A program made the translations under genes and the position numbers. The notes below the pieces were generated by a model. It was not told where the DNA came from, made no database searches, and saw only the letters and a program-made list of their open reading frames with translations. From assembly GCF_965243865.1 (NCBI RefSeq), contig NZ_OZ251603.1, forward strand, positions 2,108,001 to 2,172,000: a stretch of DNA of 64,000 nucleotides, given 5' to 3'. The number at the start of each line of letters is the position of its first letter. Position 1 is the stretch's first letter. Positions 60,442-64,000 of the stretch are shown here, piece after piece. Source of the DNA: Hyphomicrobium_A sp965243865. Its GTDB lineage: Bacteria; Pseudomonadota; Alphaproteobacteria; Rhizobiales; Hyphomicrobiaceae.

Positions 60442-60448
60442 CGCTCTG

Positions 60449-60949
60449 ATGCTCATCGCTCGGGACATTCCTGTCGTGCTGCTCACAATCCTCGCTACCG
60501 TTCTGTTTCCGCTGCCTGGCTTCGGCGTCGACCCAGTCGTCGCACAGCAGCCCGACGCCCAGGAGTTGTCCGTCGGACCAGCAGCGCCAACCGAGCAACG
60601 GCCCGTTTACGGTGCCATTGCCTTCACGCCCGACGGCTCGTTCTTTTCTGTCTGGAAGATCTCCTCGCGCCTCGAAGCCGAGGAGAAAGTGCGCGAGGAA
60701 TGCGCCACCTTGGGCCGTGGGGCATGCGAGGCTGTCAGCTTCCGCGGCGAGATCTGCACCGCGATTGCTACCGGTGAAATCCGTAAGCGCCGCAAGATCA
60801 CGTACGCAGGCGGCGGATTGAGCCCTGACGGCGCCGAGCAGCTTGCTCTGAAGCGCTGCAACAGCGATCGCCGCGCCCGCGGTACCTGCCAGCTACGCAC
60901 CACGGTTTGCGGCGACGGCCGCCTCGAAGCCGCCTCCCGCACGAACTAG
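60449..60949 (+). CDS. DUF4189-domain secreted protein
   Basis: A 166-residue protein with a signal-like N-terminal hydrophobic segment (about 8-33) and a DUF4189 domain (about 53-155: YGAIAFTPDGSFFSVW, EEKVREECA, CEAVSF, ICTAIATGEI). Four or more cysteines in the domain (CATLG, GACEAV, EICTA, KRCNS, TCQL, VCGD) probably form disulfides outside the cytoplasm. It lies 7 bases after the MoeB-like gene and is probably co-transcribed. Function unknown. Confidence 0.78.
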   Translation: MLIARDIPVVLLTILATVLFPLPGFGVDPVVAQQPDAQELSVGPAAPTEQRPVYGAIAFTPDGSFFSVWKISSRLEAEEKVREECATLGRGACEAVSFRGEICTAIATGEIRKRRKITYAGGGLSPDGAEQLALKRCNSDRRARGTCQLRTTVCGDGRLEAASRTN

Positions 60950-60987
60950 TTTTTCCACTGACACCAGCCGATGAGCCTCACGCCCGC

Positions 60988-61099
60988 GCCGCCGTCCGGC
61001 GGCAAGGCGCCAAGGGCGCCCGGCGCGAGCGCCGGCTCTCACCCAGCGGCCCGCCAGCCGCACACAAAGCCTCTCTCAGCTCGTGTCAGCCCAAAAACC
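60988..61099 (-). repeat. Dispersed intergenic repeat, copy B
   Basis: Related to 14298-14406 in sequence, order of blocks and position: it directly follows the stop of a minus-strand gene. Differences from copy A are scattered substitutions and small indels, so the copies are old or under weak constraint. Confidence 0.65.
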
Positions 61100-61107
61100 T
61101 TGTCAGT

Positions 61108-62106
61108 CTAGAACATCGCCGGGTGCACTCGGTCGGGCGGAGCGTGACCATCAAGGAACGTCTTGATGTTGATGATCACCTTCTCACCCATGTCGATGCG
61201 GCCTTCGATAGTGGCCGAGCTCATGTGCGGGAGCGCTACCACACGGTCGGAAGCCAGCAGCTTCGGATTGACCGCCGGTTCATGCTCGAAGACGTCGAGC
61301 CCAGCGCCTGCGATTGCCCCCGATTCGATCAGGCGCGCCAGCTCGTTTTCATCGATCACCTCGCCGCGGGAGGTATTGACGATGTAGGCGGACGGCTTCA
61401 GCAGGCGCAACCGGCGAGCCGACAGCAAATGGTACGTACCCGGCGTGTGCGGGCAGTTCACCGACAGGATGTCGACGCGGGACAGCATCTGGTCGAGGCT
61501 TTCCCAGTAAGTCGCCTCGACCTCTCGCTCCAGGTCGAGCGAGACGCGACGGCGATTATGGTAGTGGATCTGCAGACCGAACGCCTTGGCGCGACGCGCC
61601 ACCGCCGAGCCGATCCGGCCCATGCCGACAATACCGAGGCGCTTGCCGTAAATGCGATGGCCCAGCATCCACGTCGGCGACCACCCACTCCACGTGTTCT
61701 TCTCATTCTTCAGGTAGTCGGCGCCTTCGACCAACCGGCGCGGCGTTGCGAGGATCAGCGCCATAGTCATGTCCGCCGTATCCTCGGTGAGTACGCCCGG
61801 CGTATTGGTGACCGTTATGCCCCGGTTGCGCGCCGTATCGAGGTCGATGTTGTCGACGCCGGTACCGAAGTTCGCGATCAGCCGAAGCTGCGGCCCTGCC
61901 TGCGAGATCACCGCCCGGTCGATGCGGTCTGTGACGGTCGGCACCAGAACATCGGCCACCTTCAGGGCTTCGGCGATCTGTGATTGCGTCAGCGGCGTAT
62001 CGTCGACGTTAAGTCGCGCGTCGAACAGCTCGCGCATGCGCGTTTCGACAACGTCGGGCAGCTTGCGCGTAACAATGACGATGGGCTTTCGGGCGCTGGT
62101 CGGCAT
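61108..62106 (-). CDS. D-2-hydroxyacid dehydrogenase (glyoxylate/hydroxypyruvate reductase-like)
   Basis: NAD(P)-dependent enzyme of 332 residues. The Rossmann motif GMGRIG lies at 161-166, and the catalytic set is Arg247 (TSRGE), Glu276 (EHEP) and His294 (LPHMSS). An Arg-rich stretch (HYHNRRRV, 181-188) follows strand 2, where cofactor choice is made, and may favour NADPH. The group reduces glyoxylate or hydroxypyruvate; in a serine-cycle methylotroph such activity would be central, but this protein cannot be tied to that pathway. ATG at 62106 was chosen; the extension to 62229 lacks homology. Confidence 0.9.
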   Translation of the reverse strand: MPTSARKPIVIVTRKLPDVVETRMRELFDARLNVDDTPLTQSQIAEALKVADVLVPTVTDRIDRAVISQAGPQLRLIANFGTGVDNIDLDTARNRGITVTNTPGVLTEDTADMTMALILATPRRLVEGADYLKNEKNTWSGWSPTWMLGHRIYGKRLGIVGMGRIGSAVARRAKAFGLQIHYHNRRRVSLDLEREVEATYWESLDQMLSRVDILSVNCPHTPGTYHLLSARRLRLLKPSAYIVNTSRGEVIDENELARLIESGAIAGAGLDVFEHEPAVNPKLLASDRVVALPHMSSATIEGRIDMGEKVIINIKTFLDGHAPPDRVHPAMF

Positions 62107-62311
62107 CGGGGTCCGCTGTAGCCTCTTGAATTTGCAGGGAGGGGGCCGGGGATCAAATTGGTTATCGTTAGGGTGGTCTAACAGAACGCCATTGCAATGA
62201 CAAAGTGCCGGATTTTCTGTCCGCACCAATGGGTGCTAACTCATCGGTGCTGCGCGGTTGGGTTGCTGTGGCGCTACTAATTCTCCAGACATAACGACGA
62301 GGGCAATTTGA

Positions 62312-62866
62312 ATGTGGGAAGCTGCGGCGCACAAAATGTATCGCACGACCTTCGCAGCCATATTGTTCCTTTCGGCGATCCCCGCAGCGACCGCCCAGCC
62401 GTCTGGAGTAGGCGCCACGGGGGGGAGTGGCTTGCCGATTCCCCGCTTTGTCAGCCTCAAATCCGACCGCGTCAACATGCGCAAGGGCCCGGGCACGGAC
62501 TATCCGACCGCTTGGGTTTACCGCCGCGCCGGACTTCCCCTCGAGGTCATCAAGGAGTTCGAAGGCTGGCGCCAAGTCCGGGATGCGGATGGCGCAGCTG
62601 GCTGGGTTCTACAGTCGTTCCTGTCTGGCCGCCGCACCGCCCTCGTTCTGCCCTGGGAGATCAAGTCGGGAGCCCCCGCGCCCAAAGTGGCGCTGCGCGC
62701 TGATGACAGCGAGCGCTCCCGCCCGGTGGCGATGATCGAGGCAGGCGTCATCGCCAATCTGGCAAACTGCGACGGACGCTGGTGCCGCGTCAGTATCGAC
62801 AGATTCCAGGGTTATATCGAGCAGAAGAAGCTCTGGGGCGTCTACCAGGGAGAGGTCGTAAACTAG
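62312..62866 (+). CDS. Secreted SH3-domain protein
   Basis: A 184-residue protein with a signal peptide (about 9-29, ending ATA) and two SH3-like units: SDRVNMRKGPGTDYPTAWVY (about 51-70) and a second in the C-terminal half (ANLANCDGRWCRVSIDRFQGYIE). Bacterial SH3 domains bind cell wall. GAGGG precedes ATG 62312 at the right spacing; ATG 62336 would give a shorter, also good signal peptide. Divergent from the hydroxyacid dehydrogenase. Confidence 0.82.
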   Translation: MWEAAAHKMYRTTFAAILFLSAIPAATAQPSGVGATGGSGLPIPRFVSLKSDRVNMRKGPGTDYPTAWVYRRAGLPLEVIKEFEGWRQVRDADGAAGWVLQSFLSGRRTALVLPWEIKSGAPAPKVALRADDSERSRPVAMIEAGVIANLANCDGRWCRVSIDRFQGYIEQKKLWGVYQGEVVN

Positions 62867-62886
62867 CGCGACCCGCTCCCGCCGCC

Positions 62887-63333
62887 TCAGTCTTTGTCGG
62901 CCACTAGCCTTACCACCACGTCGATGTGCGTGATGCGCATCCCTTCGGGCGGCTCGGGCAGCCCGTCGACGCGGATGGCGTGCCCAGGAATATCTTTCAG
63001 CTCGCCCTCGTCCTCGACGAAAAAGTGATTGTGGTTCGAGGTGTTGGTGTCGAAGTAGGCCTTCGCACCGTTGATCGCCAACTCGCGCAGAAGCCCCGCC
63101 CTCTTGAACTGGTGCAGGGTATTGTAGACCGTCGCCAGCGACACGTGCTGACCTGCAGCAGTGGCCTCCGCATGCAGCGATTCCGCCGTCACATGGCGAT
63201 CCTCGCCTTCGAACAACAGCGCGCCCAGCGCAAGCCGCTGCCGCGTCGGGCGCAGACCGGACTTGCGCAGGAGCTGGGCAACCCCGCGCGCGGGGCGGCT
63301 ATCTTTTTGCGAGCCGTGGTTGTTATCGGTCAT
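62887..63333 (-). CDS. irr: Irr, Fur-family iron response regulator
   Basis: Haem-responsive repressor/activator that controls iron and haem genes in Hyphomicrobiales. The 148 residues show the winged-helix (about 25-85: LRPTRQRLALGALLF, VSLATVYNTLHQFKRAGLL) and the dimer domain with YFDTNTSNHNHFFVEDEGEL, where His101 and His103 lie in the position of the haem-binding His cluster. The N-terminal GCPWx haem motif of Bradyrhizobium Irr is absent, as in many other Irr proteins. ATG at 63333 was chosen; the reading up to 63516 crosses the promoter. Divergent from fabA, as is common in the order. Confidence 0.92.
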   Translation of the reverse strand: MTDNNHGSQKDSRPARGVAQLLRKSGLRPTRQRLALGALLFEGEDRHVTAESLHAEATAAGQHVSLATVYNTLHQFKRAGLLRELAINGAKAYFDTNTSNHNHFFVEDEGELKDIPGHAIRVDGLPEPPEGMRITHIDVVVRLVADKD

Positions 63334-63423
63334 AGGCGTGCGCGTCACACCAAGTTGAAAAGCGTGCCCACCCCTCGGCCCCACAAATTGCAGACGCCGA
63401 CGAGAACATGACACCGTCTGTAC

Positions 63424-63452
63424 ACTATATGCACGCCGCGTCCGCACCGCAA
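63424..63452 (-). promoter_or_regulatory. Candidate irr promoter
   Basis: On the minus strand TTGCGG (63447-63452) is 17 bases from TATAGT (63424-63429), about 90 bases before the irr start codon. Spacing and -10 are good. Confidence 0.55.
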
Positions 63453-63587
63453 CTGAGCCTCTCGGCGGGAACGCATCGTCCCCTGATAGCTCGCCACATA
63501 CCCTTTTGAACACCAAATGACTGTGTTAGGAACCCCGAGCACATATCGCAAAGGGCCCTCAGGGGGCTGGAATTGAGCAAGGAAATC

Positions 63588-64000
63588 ATGACGGAACGCC
63601 GCACGAGCTTCGATTTCGAGGATTTGCTCGCGTGCGGCCGCGGCGAGCTGTTCGGCCCCGGCAACGCCCAGTTGCCCCTGCCGCCCATGCTGATGTTCGA
63701 TCGCATCTCGACCGTATCCGAGAATGGCGGCCAGCATGGCAAAGGGCAGATCGCCGCTGAGCTTAAGGTGGCCGGCAACGACCGTCTGGACTGGTTTTTC
63801 GACTGCCATTTCCAAGGCGATCCGGTGATGCCGGGCTGCCTCGGCCTCGATGCGCTATGGCAGATGACCGGCTTCTTCTTGGGCTGGCTCGGCGCCCCGG
63901 GACGCGGCCGCGCGCTCGGCGTGGGCGAGGTCAAGTTCACCGGCATGGTCCTTCCGACCGTCAAGCGGGTCGAGTACATCGTCGACATGAAGCGGGTGAT
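63588..64000 (+). CDS. fabA: FabA, 3-hydroxydecanoyl-ACP dehydratase/isomerase (5' part)
   Basis: Makes trans-2- and cis-3-decenoyl-ACP, the branch point to unsaturated fatty acids. The visible 137 codons contain the hot-dog catalytic stretch with His74 (DCHFQGDPVMPG) and Asp88 (GLDALWQ). AAGGA lies just before ATG 63588. The gene continues past the window end; fabB and fabI usually follow in related genomes. Confidence 0.93.
   Translation, partial: MTERRTSFDFEDLLACGRGELFGPGNAQLPLPPMLMFDRISTVSENGGQHGKGQIAAELKVAGNDRLDWFFDCHFQGDPVMPGCLGLDALWQMTGFFLGWLGAPGRGRALGVGEVKFTGMVLPTVKRVEYIVDMKRV

Noticed and set aside
60907..61983. 358-codon plus-strand frame opposite the hydroxyacid dehydrogenase
   Set aside because: Antisense to a clear enzyme gene and running through the intergenic repeat.

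Overview
The window is chromosomal DNA from a GC-rich alphaproteobacterium of the order Hyphomicrobiales (Rhizobiales), plausibly a Hyphomicrobiaceae relative. The basis is gene content and order: an irr-fabA divergent pair, a lysC-ptsP-prfA-prmC string with divergent ubiG, a coaBC-dut pair, a DUF4167 protein, a phasin, a 16S-tRNA-Ile-tRNA-Ala-23S-5S rRNA operon, and a tRNA-His with A73/U72 as in many alphaproteobacteria. A formaldehyde-activating-enzyme-like protein hints at methylotrophic ancestry, but its active-site histidine is replaced, so this is weak evidence for lifestyle. The species is not determined.

Layout. 1-1460: an initiator tRNA whose 3' end is repeated about 1.2 kb downstream, enclosing one unknown membrane-protein gene (a possible tRNA-targeted mini-island). 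1758-10759: membrane diguanylate cyclase, Bcr/CflA-type exporter, a two-domain L,D-transpeptidase, then a signalling block of PilZ protein, FIST sensor protein and hybrid histidine kinase, facing a LuxR-type response regulator. 11045-14955: ubiB, two family-2 glycosyltransferases and the Fae-like gene. 15176-21004: a complete rRNA operon on the minus strand with promoter, boxA-like leader element and terminator. 21424-28225: M23 envelope peptidase, clpB, a MOSC protein and the DUF4167 protein.

28620-36129: the housekeeping string prmC, prfA, a RodZ-like HTH membrane protein, ptsP and lysC (all minus), with ubiG divergent. 36202-41864: small lipoprotein, small conserved protein, an OpgD/OpgG periplasmic glucan protein, a membrane protein, a NepR-like small protein next to a stand-alone receiver protein, an MFS exporter and a cytochrome c. 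42145-48264: NTF2-like protein, tRNA-His, phasin, histidine kinase, and an iron(III) ABC uptake operon (binding protein, cysteine-rich unknown, fused permease) with an Irr-box-like palindrome upstream and no ATPase gene nearby.

48292-60949: aspartoacylase-like hydrolase, AsmA-family protein, glpD behind a sodium:solute symporter pair, a TPR envelope protein, coaBC-dut, cysK, a MoeB/ThiF-like E1 enzyme and a DUF4189 protein. 61108-64000: 2-hydroxyacid dehydrogenase, SH3-domain secreted protein, irr, and the 5' part of fabA, which runs off the window. Themes that connect regions are c-di-GMP and phosphorelay signalling, envelope maintenance, and iron control, with Irr at one end and a candidate Irr target about 18 kb away. 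No CRISPR array, intact prophage or insertion sequence was seen.
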